From: Haloferula helveola
GTDB taxonomy: Bacteria; Verrucomicrobiota; Verrucomicrobiia; Verrucomicrobiales; Akkermansiaceae
NCBI RefSeq assembly: GCF_037076345.1
Contig: NZ_AP024702.1
Coordinates: 5,394,001 to 5,458,000 of the forward strand
Direction of reading: 5' to 3'
Length of the DNA stretch: 64,000 nucleotides
The notes beneath the pieces were generated by a model. It saw only the letters and a list, made by a program, of their open reading frames with translations, was not told the DNA's origin and ran no database searches. Position 1 is the first letter of the stretch, and each line of letters starts with the position of its first letter. The translations under genes were made by a program, and so were the position numbers. Of the stretch, positions 24,113 to 32,119 are shown piece after piece.

Positions 24113-24685
24113 TCAGTCGTCCAGACCGGCGAAGTCATCGAGGCTCTCGGGAACCAGGACCTCGTCGATCACGTGGATGATGCCATTGCCGGCACGCAGA
24201 TCGGTGTTCACGACCTTGGCATCATTGACCTCCACTTCATTGTCATCGAGATCGACCTCCAGCTTGTCGCCACTGAGCGAGGTGACCTCGGAGTCTTCGA
24301 AGCTAAGGGCGGTGCGCTCTCCGGCGATGGCGTGATACATCAGGAGAGACCGGAGCTTCTCCTTGTTCTCCGGAAGCATGAGCTTTTCGAGAGTTCCCTC
24401 CGGAAGCTTCATGAAGGCCTCATCGGTGGGCGCAAAGACCGTCACGGTCTTGATGCTCTCAAGATCTCCCCGGAGTCCGGCTGCATCGATCGCCTTCTTC
24501 AGGATGCTGAAGGTGGCACTGTCATCGATCATCTTGACGACGCTGCCGGGGATCGCGGTTTCGACCACTGTCGTCGCCTTGTCCTCGGAGGTTTGCGTCT
24601 TTTCGGGATCGGTCTCCGCCGAAAGTCCGACGTGGATCAGAGCGGGAGCGATCACGAATGCTGCGAGTTGTTTGGTTTTCATCAT
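24113..24685 (-). CDS. Secreted fasciclin (FAS1) domain protein
   Basis: 190 residues from ATG 24685 (an adjacent ATG at 24682 is possible). MMKTKQLAAFVIAPALIHVG is the signal peptide. The FAS1 domain spans about 40-185: ATFSILKKAIDAAGL, VTVFAPTDEAFMKLPEGTLE (H1 box), LLMYHAIAGERTA, and the end NGIIHVIDEVLVP (H2 box). The C-terminus LDDFAGLDD is acidic. FAS1 proteins mediate adhesion or matrix binding outside the membrane. A -24/-12 promoter precedes it with a 38-nt leader, and a hairpin terminator follows. Confidence 0.93.
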   Translation of the reverse strand: MMKTKQLAAFVIAPALIHVGLSAETDPEKTQTSEDKATTVVETAIPGSVVKMIDDSATFSILKKAIDAAGLRGDLESIKTVTVFAPTDEAFMKLPEGTLEKLMLPENKEKLRSLLMYHAIAGERTALSFEDSEVTSLSGDKLEVDLDDNEVEVNDAKVVNTDLRAGNGIIHVIDEVLVPESLDDFAGLDD

Positions 24686-24734
24686 CTTGTCTTTTGGTTG
24701 GTGGGACCGGTGGCGGTCTCCGCCCATTCTCTTG

Positions 24735-24749
24735 GCAAAACACGGGCCA
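24735..24749 (-). promoter_or_regulatory. Sigma-54 (-24/-12) promoter of fasciclin gene
   Basis: Minus strand TGGCCC-GTGTT-TTGC: exact TGGC and TTGC elements with the required five-base spacer. The start site would be near 24723, leaving a 38-nt leader before ATG 24685. The best promoter match of the set. Confidence 0.65.
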
Positions 24750-24895
24750 TGCGCCGGGATGATCATGCAGTTCATTGTCGATGAGTGACTTCTGTTGAAG
24801 TTCCGGATGAGACCGGACTCGGCTTCCGGCCACCAACGTTGCAGCCATGCACGAGAACCGGTGCACGTCGCAACGCCAGCGGCGTGCGATCGGGG

Positions 24896-25069
24896 TCAGT
24901 AGGCGGCTTCCTCAATTTCCTCGCCGACCTTCTGGACGTCTTGGCCGACACCGGCCATCGTCGAGCACGAGGTGAGGCAGAAGAGTGCGAAGTAGCCCAG
25001 CAGCGCAAGCGCACTGAAACTGAGGATACGATAGACGGAAGGACCAGCGTGTGTGGATTGCGATTTCAT
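24896..25069 (-). CDS. Entericidin-like small lipoprotein
   Basis: 57 residues from ATG 25069, with AAGGTG eight bases upstream. The hydrophobic signal (YRILSFSALALLGYFALFCL) ends in lipobox LTSC, and the mature peptide STMAGVGQDVQKVGEEIEEA follows the entericidin A/B pattern (C.T..G.G.D...G..IE.A). Entericidins are small lipoproteins linked to stationary-phase and stress lysis control. A second gene of this type lies at 30353-30496, on the other side of the two-component genes. Confidence 0.85.
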   Translation of the reverse strand: MKSQSTHAGPSVYRILSFSALALLGYFALFCLTSCSTMAGVGQDVQKVGEEIEEAAY

Positions 25070-25421
25070 AACGCCATCACCTTCGCAATTCGCACGCCAG
25101 CACCCGGAAGCCACCACAGCCGCGAGAAACCTCGATAGTCGGTCCGTCGCGCCCGTGGCAGGCCGTTGAAGAACGCACGGTTCCAATGCAGGCTGCACTT
25201 TCGCCCAAAGTCGGGAAAAGAGGCCTGGGCAAGGCGGGAATCGGCTGATTTGCGGGCCTCGCGACGCACATCGCATTTTGCAACTACCTGCGGGCGTGTT
25301 ATTGCAATTCGCAACCCAATTCAAGAAGCGCACAAAAACCAAAGGACCCTTTTCACTCATTTCCAACGGGTTACGACACATCCTCAGCAGGCACGCTTCG
25401 TGTTAAGAGTCTATTCCCCAT
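25070..25421. promoter_or_regulatory. Divergent control region with TTGC-N5-GCAA motifs
   Basis: 352 bp between the entericidin-like gene and the NtrC-type gene. It holds TTGC-AATTC-GCAA (25302-25314) and TCGC-ATTTT-GCAA (25271-25283, one mismatch), possible activator-binding inverted repeats. A -24/-12-like match TGGCGT-GCGAA-TTGC (minus, 25085-25099) points to the entericidin gene but lies only 16 bp from its ATG and overlaps its ribosome site. CGGGCG-TGTTA-TTGC (plus, 25291-25305) points to the NtrC-type gene. Both promoters are weaker calls than those at 24735 and 30714. Confidence 0.4.
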
Positions 25422-26798
25422 ATGGACCTCCTCATCATTGACGATGAAGCGACCATTCGAAAGACGACGACCCTCGCTCTTGAGCAGGGCGGTCACTACG
25501 TCGAATCGGTTGCCGACAGCGAATCCGCGATGCTCCGCCTCAAGGAAGAGTCGTTCGATCTCGTGTTTCTCGACCTCCGGCTCGGCGACGAGGACGGCTT
25601 GGAAATTCTCACCCAGATCCTGAAGAAGTATCCGCGCCAGCTGGTGACGATCTTCACCGCCCATGCGTCGGTCGAGACCGCCGTCAAGGCGACCCAAGCC
25701 GGAGCCTTCGACTACCTTGAGAAACCCTTCACTCCCGACCAACTCCGGGGAATCCTGGCCAAGGCCAAACGGGCCCTCGCGACCGAAGGCGAGGTGGTCA
25801 AACTGCAAGAGACCGTCCGTGAGCTTCAGACCGAAGCGTCACAAAACAATCCCCCGCTCGACTTCTCCTCGCAGGACAAACGGACCGCCGCGGAATTCGA
25901 TACGCTGTTCCGGGCCGCAGCGTCACCGGCATCGGTGCTCATCCTCGGTGAAAGCGGAACGGGCAAGAGCGTGATCGCTCGCGAGGTCCACCACCGAAGC
26001 CATCTCCGGGAAAAGCCGTTCGTGACAGTGAGCTGTCCGAGCCTCTCGAGAGAGCTGCTGGAAAGCACGCTGTTCGGTCACGTCAAAGGATCATTCACCG
26101 GCGCGGTAAAGGACGTCTGGGGCAAGGTTCATGCGGCGGAAGGCGGCACACTCTTCCTCGACGAGATCGGCGAGCTCCCGATGGAAATTCAGCCGAAGCT
26201 CTTGCGTCTGTTGCAGGAGCGCGAATACGAGCGCGTCGGCGAGAACAAGACCCGTCCCGCCAATGTCCGGGTAATCGCCGCGACCAATCGCGACTTGGCG
26301 GCACAGGTCGCAGCCGGCGAGTTCCGGGAGGATCTTTACTATCGTCTCAACGTCATCAGCGTGACCGTCCCCGGTCTCCGGCACCGTCCCTCGGACCTGC
26401 AACGTTTCGCCGAAAGCTACCTCCTCCACTTCTCGAACCAAATCGGCCGCAAGATCCGCGGGTTCAACGACGAGGCAACCCAGGTTCTGATGCGTCACGC
26501 TTGGCCCGGCAATCTCCGTGAACTGCGAAACGCCATCGAGCGTGCGACGATCCTTGCCCGCGGCGAGTATATCGAAGCCACCGACCTGCCGAAGCCCGCG
26601 GACACCGAGGCTCTCACGGCGGGCTCGAACGGACAGAAGGGGCCGAGCGTTGGCGGCGAATACCGAATCGAGGAACTGGAGGAGGCGCACATGCGCCGGG
26701 TGCTGGAGTGGGCACCAAGCCTCCAGGACGCCGCCGCCATCCTCGGCATCGACAAGGCCACCCTCTACCGCAAGCGCAAGCGCTTCGGACTCACCTGA
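25422..26798 (+). CDS. NtrC-family sigma-54-dependent response regulator
   Basis: 458 residues. Receiver domain 1-115 with acidic pair D7/D8, phospho-acceptor D51 (LVFLDLRLGDEDG), T/S switch (IFTAHAS) and K (EKPFTPDQ). AAA+ domain about 150-390: Walker A GESGTGKS (about 175), the sigma-54-contacting loop as GSFTGA (about 223, Ser for Ala of GAFTGA), Walker B GGTLFLDEIGELP and the arginine fingers in REDLYYRLNV. The C-terminal Fis-type HTH is LQDAAAILGIDKATLYRKRK. It activates transcription with sigma-54 when phosphorylated. Followed 8 bp later by its likely kinase; overall layout resembles AlgB-KinB. Confidence 0.95.
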   Translation: MDLLIIDDEATIRKTTTLALEQGGHYVESVADSESAMLRLKEESFDLVFLDLRLGDEDGLEILTQILKKYPRQLVTIFTAHASVETAVKATQAGAFDYLEKPFTPDQLRGILAKAKRALATEGEVVKLQETVRELQTEASQNNPPLDFSSQDKRTAAEFDTLFRAAASPASVLILGESGTGKSVIAREVHHRSHLREKPFVTVSCPSLSRELLESTLFGHVKGSFTGAVKDVWGKVHAAEGGTLFLDEIGELPMEIQPKLLRLLQEREYERVGENKTRPANVRVIAATNRDLAAQVAAGEFREDLYYRLNVISVTVPGLRHRPSDLQRFAESYLLHFSNQIGRKIRGFNDEATQVLMRHAWPGNLRELRNAIERATILARGEYIEATDLPKPADTEALTAGSNGQKGPSVGGEYRIEELEEAHMRRVLEWAPSLQDAAAILGIDKATLYRKRKRFGLT

Positions 26799-26806
26799 AC
26801 CCGACC

Positions 26807-28627
26807 ATGCTCCGCACCCGACTGCTTTTCGGTCTCCTCACCCTCGTCATCCTCCTCTGGGCGGTCGGCGCCGCGGGCTTGCTGATTCTTCGGCACGCCG
26901 ACGAGAACTTCCAAACCCGTCTCACGCAGGACTACGAAGCCATCGACACCGCCCACAGCTTCCGCGCGGCAAGCTCGATGATCAACAGCACCTACGCCAT
27001 CACCCTGGCCGACGAACCTCCGGAAGAGCCTCTTGACCAACAGCTCTACGAAGAAACGATGGCCGACTTCGACAAGGCCGTCGCGAAGCTGCGCAAGATC
27101 GGCAAAAACAACAGCCGGTGGGGTGAGTCGATCGACCAGCTGGAGGACGCCATCGGCCAGTATCGTGGCGCCTACCGGCAATTGTTCTCTGGCGAGGTTG
27201 TCGATCAGGACGAGCGGGCGCAGCTCCTCGTTTCGATCGGCAATCAGACGCAGCGCATTACCGACCTCGCACAAAACCTCGAGTCGCTGGCCGAGGAGCG
27301 GCTGTTCGCAGCCACCCATGCACTTTCCGAAGAGTCGGGAAAAAACACGCTCTTCGTCGCTACCCTCGTCATTCTCGGCACGGGCATCGCGACGCTGATC
27401 TACTTCCAACTCCTGCGTCACCTGGTCGATCCGGTAGTCGGACTGCGTGATTCCATCGAGGAAGTCTCGATGGGGAATTTCGAACTCACGCTGCCCGCAC
27501 CCTCGAAGGGCAGCGAGTTCTCTTCGCTCGTCACCGCCTTCAACTCAATGGCTGCCGAGCTGCGGGTGCGCCGCCGGGAAACCGACCAACACCTGCTCCG
27601 GAACAACCTGGTCAACCGCGCGCTGCTCTCCGCGATCCCATCTCCCGTCTACGTCCTCGACACGCAGGGCGAAACGGTTCAGCTCAACCCGGCGGCCGAG
27701 GACCTCAACGAGTCTCTCGCGCTGGGAAGCCGCCTTCCCAACAAGGTCAGCCGTCTCTTCAAAGACTGCCAGAAGAACGGAGAGAACCTCCTTCCCGAGG
27801 ACCCTCGGGAGGCACTGCTGTTCCGGATCAAGGAGGAGGAAAGCTACTACCTCCCTCGTATTTTCCGATTCTCCGCGGAGTCCGGCGAATATTCCGGTTG
27901 GGCGGTGCTGCTCCACGACGTCACGCGGATCCGCTGGCTCGACGACATGAAGACGAACATGCTCTCGACGGTCAGCCACGAGATCAAGACCCCCCTAACG
28001 GGAATCCGCATGGTTCTTCATTTGCTCCTGGAGGAACATTCGGGCAAACTCACCGACATGCAGAAGCAGATGCTCGGTTCGGCAAACGACGACTGCGAGC
28101 GCCTGCTTACCACCCTCAACACCCTGCTCGACCTCTCCCGGGCGGAGAGCGGCACGACCCACCTCGACCGCACCTCGATTGACCTCGAGGAGATCGCCCG
28201 ATCCAGCGCCAACCTCTTTGAGTCCAAGGCCGGTGCCTCGGATATCAAGATCGCGCTCGAGCCATCCGATGACATTCCCCCGGTGTTCGCCGACCCGGTC
28301 AGGATCGCCGAGGTCGTGCACAACCTCGTGTCGAACGCGATCAAACACAGCCCGAATGGCGGCACGGTCCACCTTTCGCTCGCCCGTCGCGGCGCCGACT
28401 ACCTCCGGCTCTCCGTCGCCGACGAGGGTCCCGGAGTACCGGATGACCTGCAGGGACGGATCTTCGAACGCTTCTTCCGGGCACCCGGCCAAAAGTCGGA
28501 CGGGGTCGGCCTCGGACTGTTCATCTCCCGCGAAATCATGCGGGCTCACGAAGGCCGAATCGGCCTTGCCGAACGAAACGAAAACCAGAACCGAACCGAA
28601 TTCTTCATCGATGTACCGATTGCCTGA
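26807..28627 (+). CDS. Membrane sensor histidine kinase (KinB/NtrY-like)
   Basis: 606 residues from ATG 26807. Membrane segment 1 at about 5-27 (LLFGLLTLVILLWAVGAAGL), a helical periplasmic sensor of about 150 residues, segment 2 near 185-207 (TLFVATLVILGTGIATLIYF), HAMP (RHLVDPVVGLRDSIEEVSMG), a PAS-like domain (LSAIPSPVYVLDTQGETVQL), HisKA with H391 (STVSHEIKTPLTG), and an ATPase domain with N box HNLVSNAIKHSPNG, G1 DEGPGVP and G2 GVGLGLFIS. It should phosphorylate the NtrC-type regulator just upstream. Its 3' end overlaps the next receiver gene by 17 bp. Confidence 0.94.
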   Translation: MLRTRLLFGLLTLVILLWAVGAAGLLILRHADENFQTRLTQDYEAIDTAHSFRAASSMINSTYAITLADEPPEEPLDQQLYEETMADFDKAVAKLRKIGKNNSRWGESIDQLEDAIGQYRGAYRQLFSGEVVDQDERAQLLVSIGNQTQRITDLAQNLESLAEERLFAATHALSEESGKNTLFVATLVILGTGIATLIYFQLLRHLVDPVVGLRDSIEEVSMGNFELTLPAPSKGSEFSSLVTAFNSMAAELRVRRRETDQHLLRNNLVNRALLSAIPSPVYVLDTQGETVQLNPAAEDLNESLALGSRLPNKVSRLFKDCQKNGENLLPEDPREALLFRIKEEESYYLPRIFRFSAESGEYSGWAVLLHDVTRIRWLDDMKTNMLSTVSHEIKTPLTGIRMVLHLLLEEHSGKLTDMQKQMLGSANDDCERLLTTLNTLLDLSRAESGTTHLDRTSIDLEEIARSSANLFESKAGASDIKIALEPSDDIPPVFADPVRIAEVVHNLVSNAIKHSPNGGTVHLSLARRGADYLRLSVADEGPGVPDDLQGRIFERFFRAPGQKSDGVGLGLFISREIMRAHEGRIGLAERNENQNRTEFFIDVPIA

Positions 28628-29231
28628 CAACCCTCGGGCGGAGGAGCGCAGCGGGAAAAGGATTCTCGTCGTAGATGACGAACCGACGCTGCGGCTCGGC
28701 TTCGCTTATGCACTAACCAACGAAAACACGGTCGCCGAAACCGCCGCCAACGGAGCGGAGGCACTCGACCGGCTGCATGAGAAGCAGTACGACGCCGTCG
28801 TGCTGGATCTGCGCATGCCCGAAGTCGACGGCCTCTCGGTGATCCAACGCATGCGATCGGAGGGCATCAAAACTCCGGTCGTGCTCTGCAGCGCGTTCAT
28901 CACCCTCCACTCGGCGCTGATCGCCATCCAGAACCAGGTCGTCGACTTTCTCATGAAGCCGGTGCGCCCGCGGGATCTCCGACAGGCGGTCGCCGCCGTG
29001 CTTGGTATGGACGAAAGCCCGCTAGGCGTCGCCTTGGCCGCGGCACGGGAGTCCGGTCTCGACGACGCGATCCGCACTCTGGAAGGACGCGAGCCCACCC
29101 CTGGCACCAGCGAACATGCGTGGCTGCGGGTTCTGACGACGCTCCGGGAACATCAGGGCGACCCCGGTGGCGCTGAGTCGGAACTGACCGACCGGCTGCT
29201 CGATCTGCTCGCCTTCCGTCCGGGAGACTGA
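28611..29231 (+). CDS. Response-regulator receiver protein without DNA-binding domain
   Basis: 206 residues from ATG 28611, inside the end of the kinase gene. Receiver at 17-130: ILVVDDEPTLRLGFAYAL, acceptor D66 (AVVLDLRMPEVDG), LCSAF and MKPVRPRDL. The remaining ~75 residues are helical (GLDDAIRTLEGREPTPG, AWLRVLTTLREHQGDPGG) and not a known output domain. It is likely a second receiver for the same kinase, acting as phosphate sink or protein-interaction regulator. Confidence 0.88.
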   Translation: MYRLPDNPRAEERSGKRILVVDDEPTLRLGFAYALTNENTVAETAANGAEALDRLHEKQYDAVVLDLRMPEVDGLSVIQRMRSEGIKTPVVLCSAFITLHSALIAIQNQVVDFLMKPVRPRDLRQAVAAVLGMDESPLGVALAAARESGLDDAIRTLEGREPTPGTSEHAWLRVLTTLREHQGDPGGAESELTDRLLDLLAFRPGD

Positions 29232-29235
29232 AGCT

Positions 29236-30285
29236 TCAGAACCGGAGCCTCACGGAGACCGTTCCGAACTCCGCCAACCCCCGCTGTGTCCGGTACTCCT
29301 CCGTTCGCCAGGTGTGGGCGTAGCTGAACTCGACCGCGCGGTAGCGGATCCCGAATCCGGCATACGCTTCCACCACGAACGGGCGGCGGTCGATCCCGGT
29401 CCGGAAGTCATGGAACAGCGGACCATCGAGGGTCGCATCGTGGGCGACGCCGGACAACTTCGCCCCGAACAGGCCGAAGACCGACCAGTGGCTGTCGTAG
29501 TCGAATCCCGATTCGAAATACTGGTGGGAGTAGGCTGTCGGTGACAGCCGCGGATCGGAGAAGTCCGGTGGCAGGTTGTATCCGATCCGGAACATGCCGC
29601 CGAGATGGGCGTCCGTGCGGAACGTCCCGAGCCGGGCACCCCATTCACCCACACCGTCAACCCGGATGATACCGTAACCGAAACGTGCCAGATCGAGGCG
29701 CCGCTTCTGGATAAAACTCAGATCGAAGGTCAGTTCGGACGGGATCTGGTTGGACCAGCCGTTGAACTTCTGGATGTCCCGGACGTCGTGGATGAAGTCC
29801 TGTGTTTCCTCGGCGAAGGCATTGCTGCCCGTCGTTCCGAGGCTGAACTCGACCGAGTTGAGGATCGAGTCGTCCTTCACGTGAAGGGAGAAGCCGAGGC
29901 CCAGCCACCCGGCATAGCGACGTTGGAAAGGCGGCTGGGCGTAGGGGTTCGGATTCGCCGGCGTGAACATCAGCTGCGTCAGCGAAACGCCGTAGTTGTA
30001 CACAACAGCATCCGGATCTTCGAAGCCGGTCACTCCCTGGAACACGCGGAAACTGTCGGGATCCCCGGAAAGGGACCGCAGCCAGCGCTGGACCTGCGGA
30101 AGTTCGTTCACCGTCTTACTGCCTGAGATCCATGAAAGCCGGGCCCCGTTCGTGTAGTCCCGATCGCTTCCGCCAAACAGGTCGTTGTCGAGATAGAAGG
30201 TCAGATAGCCGGCATCGTCGGCCAACGGGTCCGCTACGGCGGAAGCCGTAGTCATGAGTGCGACGATCGCGGAGAGCGGTTTCAT
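29236..30285 (-). CDS. LpxR-family outer membrane protein (lipid A deacylase-like)
   Basis: 349 residues from ATG 30285. Signal peptide MKPLSAIVALMTTASAVA, then the family opening LTFYLDNDLFGGSDRDYTNG, which holds the Asn/Asp residues of the LpxR active-site region. Repeated amphipathic strands follow (GWLGLGFSLHVKD, LTFDLSFIQKRRLD, GWSNQIPSELT) and the C-terminus is FGTVSVRLRF, a beta-signal. LpxR removes the 3' acyloxyacyl chain of lipid A. The activity on this organism's lipid A is inferred from family only. It converges with the receiver gene (4-bp gap). Confidence 0.88.
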   Translation of the reverse strand: MKPLSAIVALMTTASAVADPLADDAGYLTFYLDNDLFGGSDRDYTNGARLSWISGSKTVNELPQVQRWLRSLSGDPDSFRVFQGVTGFEDPDAVVYNYGVSLTQLMFTPANPNPYAQPPFQRRYAGWLGLGFSLHVKDDSILNSVEFSLGTTGSNAFAEETQDFIHDVRDIQKFNGWSNQIPSELTFDLSFIQKRRLDLARFGYGIIRVDGVGEWGARLGTFRTDAHLGGMFRIGYNLPPDFSDPRLSPTAYSHQYFESGFDYDSHWSVFGLFGAKLSGVAHDATLDGPLFHDFRTGIDRRPFVVEAYAGFGIRYRAVEFSYAHTWRTEEYRTQRGLAEFGTVSVRLRF

Positions 30286-30298
30286 GGTCCCGAAAAGG

Positions 30299-30328
30299 AA
30301 AGAGAAGTGGCCGAAGCCACTTCTCTTT
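30299..30328 (-). terminator. Rho-independent terminator of DUF1328-entericidin operon
   Basis: A perfect 13-bp stem AAAGAGAAGTGGC (30299-30311) with 30316-30328; on the minus strand it has a TTCG tetraloop and is followed by CCTTTT. It lies 25 bp past the entericidin-like stop. Confidence 0.85.
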
Positions 30329-30352
30329 GAGGTCGTGTTGGATGTCGAAGCC

Positions 30353-30496
30353 TTAATCGAGTTCTTCGGCGACGTCTTCAACCGAGTCGCCAACTTCATC
30401 GATCGCCTCTTCGGTCGGGCTCTTGTCTTCACAGGCGGCCAGGAAAAAACTGGCGGCAGCGAGGGGGAACAACAGGATCATCTTGTGTTTCTTCAT
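30353..30496 (-). CDS. Entericidin-like small lipoprotein, second copy
   Basis: 47 residues, read codon by codon: MKKHKMILLFPLAAASFFLA then AC, EDKSPTEEAIDEVGDSVEDV, AEELD and TAA. The lipobox is FLAAC with Cys22. The mature acidic helix of about 25 residues matches the charge pattern of small entericidin-type lipoproteins, though it is less similar to EcnAB than the copy at 24896. It lies 12 bp after the DUF1328 gene and ends before a strong terminator, so the two genes share one transcript. Confidence 0.8.
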   Translation of the reverse strand: MKKHKMILLFPLAAASFFLAACEDKSPTEEAIDEVGDSVEDVAEELD

Positions 30497-30508
30497 GTCA
30501 GTTTGGGG

Positions 30509-30679
30509 TTAGGGAGCTTTGCCTTGAACGGCCCGGCTGATTCCGGAGATCACCAGCAGGACGAGGAAGACGAAGAAGAGGATCTTCGCGATTCCCGCAG
30601 ATGCGCCTGCCAAACCGGTGAATCCGAGCAGGGCGGCGATCAGGGCTAGAATTAAGAATGTGATAGTCCATCGAAGCAT
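30509..30679 (-). CDS. DUF1328 (YtjA-type) small membrane protein
   Basis: 56 residues, read codon by codon: [56 protein letters not shown]. Two membrane helices joined by a Gly/Ala turn, and the MLRW start is the hallmark of the family. The ribosome site AAAGGA lies seven bases before ATG 30679, and a sigma-54 type promoter is 35 bp upstream. Family members are often induced under envelope or osmotic stress; function unknown. Confidence 0.92.
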   Translation of the reverse strand: MLRWTITFLILALIAALLGFTGLAGASAGIAKILFFVFLVLLVISGISRAVQGKAP

Positions 30680-30713
30680 TGTGTTTTCCTTTCGTTAGTT
30701 CGCTTCTGAAGTC

Positions 30714-30728
30714 GCAAGCTATATGCCG
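30714..30728 (-). promoter_or_regulatory. Sigma-54 (-24/-12) promoter of DUF1328 operon
   Basis: Minus strand CGGCAT-ATAGC-TTGC, with correct spacing and exact TTGC. The start site would be near 30702, giving a 23-nt leader containing the AAAGGA ribosome site. Confidence 0.6.
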
Positions 30729-30837
30729 ATCACTCGAACTCGCCTCATTCATCTGGTGATCAGCGAGTTACGAATACACCGGCCAGTTCGGGCGAAGACA
30801 ATTTTGGTGCAGGGTGCCTCTCTCCTGGCAGGCCGTG

Positions 30838-30850
30838 TTGCAGAATGCAA
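30838..30850. promoter_or_regulatory. TTGC-N5-GCAA inverted repeat, candidate activator site
   Basis: TTGC-AGAAT-GCAA, perfect inverted repeat about 110 bp upstream of the 30714-30728 promoter, a normal distance for an NtrC-type enhancer. The same half-sites occur at 25302-25314 and, with one mismatch, at 25271-25283 and 24861-24873. Confidence 0.45.
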
Positions 30851-30935
30851 TTCCATCCGGCACCCGTTCTTGCAAATGTCTTGCGTTAGCAACTTTGGGA
30901 CATTTCATTTCTGCAGCCACCCGTGGCACCCACTC

Positions 30936-31364
30936 ATGCGAGGATCTCCCCTGCTCCGGACCCTTCTTGTCATCGCCGCTTTGGCCGGTGCGGCCTTGGG
31001 AATCCGTGCGCTCTCGAATCCGACGCCAGCTCAACCGCAAGCACCACCCGCGCCAGCGCCTACCACAGAGGACGCCGTTCAGGTCCCCTTCTTTGTCTCC
31101 TGCTCCGAAGTGCCCGCGGAAGTCAGCATCGAGGCGGGCGGGGCGGTGGTCTCACTCGAACCCGACTCCGCGGAATCAGGAGGCATGCTCAAACTTTCGG
31201 GAGATCACCCAACGATCTTCATCACCATCCGCTGGGCGAAGCCGTCCGATCTACCCCGGTTCGCGAAACTCACGCTCGAGCCAGCCGGCCATCCGACCTT
31301 GAGACGCACCTTCGATGCCATCGGCGATATCGAGGACGTTTGGGAACTCCATCTCCACCCTTGA
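30936..31364 (+). CDS. Signal-anchored protein of unknown function ahead of metal ABC transporter
   Basis: 142 residues from ATG 30936. One N-terminal hydrophobic segment (LLRTLLVIAALAGAALGIRA) is followed by a Pro/Ala linker and a beta-rich domain (VQVPFFVSCSEVPAEVSIEA, HPTIFITIRWAKPSDLPRFA) of about 85 residues ending in LHLHP. It should sit in the periplasm tethered to the membrane. The stop overlaps the start of the ATPase gene (TTGA), so it belongs to the transporter operon. No family recognised. Being the only periplasmic protein of the operon, it might take part in metal delivery, but it does not look like a ZnuA-type binding protein. Confidence 0.7.
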   Translation: MRGSPLLRTLLVIAALAGAALGIRALSNPTPAQPQAPPAPAPTTEDAVQVPFFVSCSEVPAEVSIEAGGAVVSLEPDSAESGGMLKLSGDHPTIFITIRWAKPSDLPRFAKLTLEPAGHPTLRRTFDAIGDIEDVWELHLHP

Positions 31365-32119
31365 GCCAGATCCACCACGATTGCTGCGAGCACCACGACC
31401 ACCACCACGAGTTGGAGGTGGCCGACCTGCAGGTGTGTTACCGGAGGACCATGGCCCTCGACGGAATCCGCTTCGCAACCTCGTGCGGCACCCGGGTCGC
31501 GCTCGTCGGCCCGAATGGCGCCGGCAAGAGCACGCTGATCAAGGCGATCGCCGGCTTGGTCAAGCGGAGCAGCGGCAGCATCCGCTGGCGTGGCACGGCC
31601 GTGCAGAAGTGGTCGCGTGAGTTCGCCTACCTGCCGCAGCGCGAGGAAGTCGATTGGTCCTTTCCCATCACCATCCGCGGTCTCGTCGAAATGGGACGCT
31701 ACCCGCAGACCGGCTGGTGGGGGCGCTTCCGGAACGAGGACGACGCGGCGGTCGATGCCGCCCTTGAGTCACTCGAACTGGCGGACCTCCAGCACCGACA
31801 GATCCGCGAGCTATCCGGCGGACAGCAGCAACGGGCCTTCATCGCGCGGGCGATCGCCCAAGAAGCGCACGTGCTGCTCCTCGACGAACCCTTCACCGGC
31901 CTCGACCGTCGGGCATCGGCCCAGCTCGGCGAACTCCTCAACAAACTCGCTCACGAAGGCCGTCTGATCATCGCCTCCCACCACGACCTGCGCAGTGCCC
32001 CCGAGCTGTTCGACGAAGCGCTCCTGCTCAACACCCGGCAGATCGCTTTCGGCCCGACCAACGAGGTGCTTAGCGAGTCGAACCTCGACGCTTGTTTCGC
32101 CCAACCGGCCGCCTCGTGA
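31361..32119 (+). CDS. Metal ABC transporter ATPase with His-rich N-terminus (ZnuC/MntB-like)
   Basis: 252 residues if started at TTG 31361, which overlaps the preceding TGA. This start adds MSQI then HHDCCEHHDHHHELEV, a metal-binding-looking segment, before the ABC fold LEVADLQVCYRRTMALDGI. Walker A GPNGAGKST, Q-loop YLPQREEVDWSFP, signature LSGGQQQR and Walker B LLLDEPFTGLD are intact; the QREEVDWSFP and MGRYPQTGWWGR segments are typical of Mn/Zn/Fe transporters of the ZnuC/MntA group. A later ATG (31451) would delete the first strand of the fold, so the upstream start is preferred. The permease start overlaps its stop. Confidence 0.9.
   Translation: MSQIHHDCCEHHDHHHELEVADLQVCYRRTMALDGIRFATSCGTRVALVGPNGAGKSTLIKAIAGLVKRSSGSIRWRGTAVQKWSREFAYLPQREEVDWSFPITIRGLVEMGRYPQTGWWGRFRNEDDAAVDAALESLELADLQHRQIRELSGGQQQRAFIARAIAQEAHVLLLDEPFTGLDRRASAQLGELLNKLAHEGRLIIASHHDLRSAPELFDEALLLNTRQIAFGPTNEVLSESNLDACFAQPAAS

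Noticed and set aside
30828-30880. Two sigma-54-like matches on the plus strand (TGGCAG-N6-TTGC and CGGCAC-N6-TTGC) before 30936
   Set aside because: Both have a six-base spacer where five is required; sigma-54 promoters do not tolerate this, so they were not listed as promoters.
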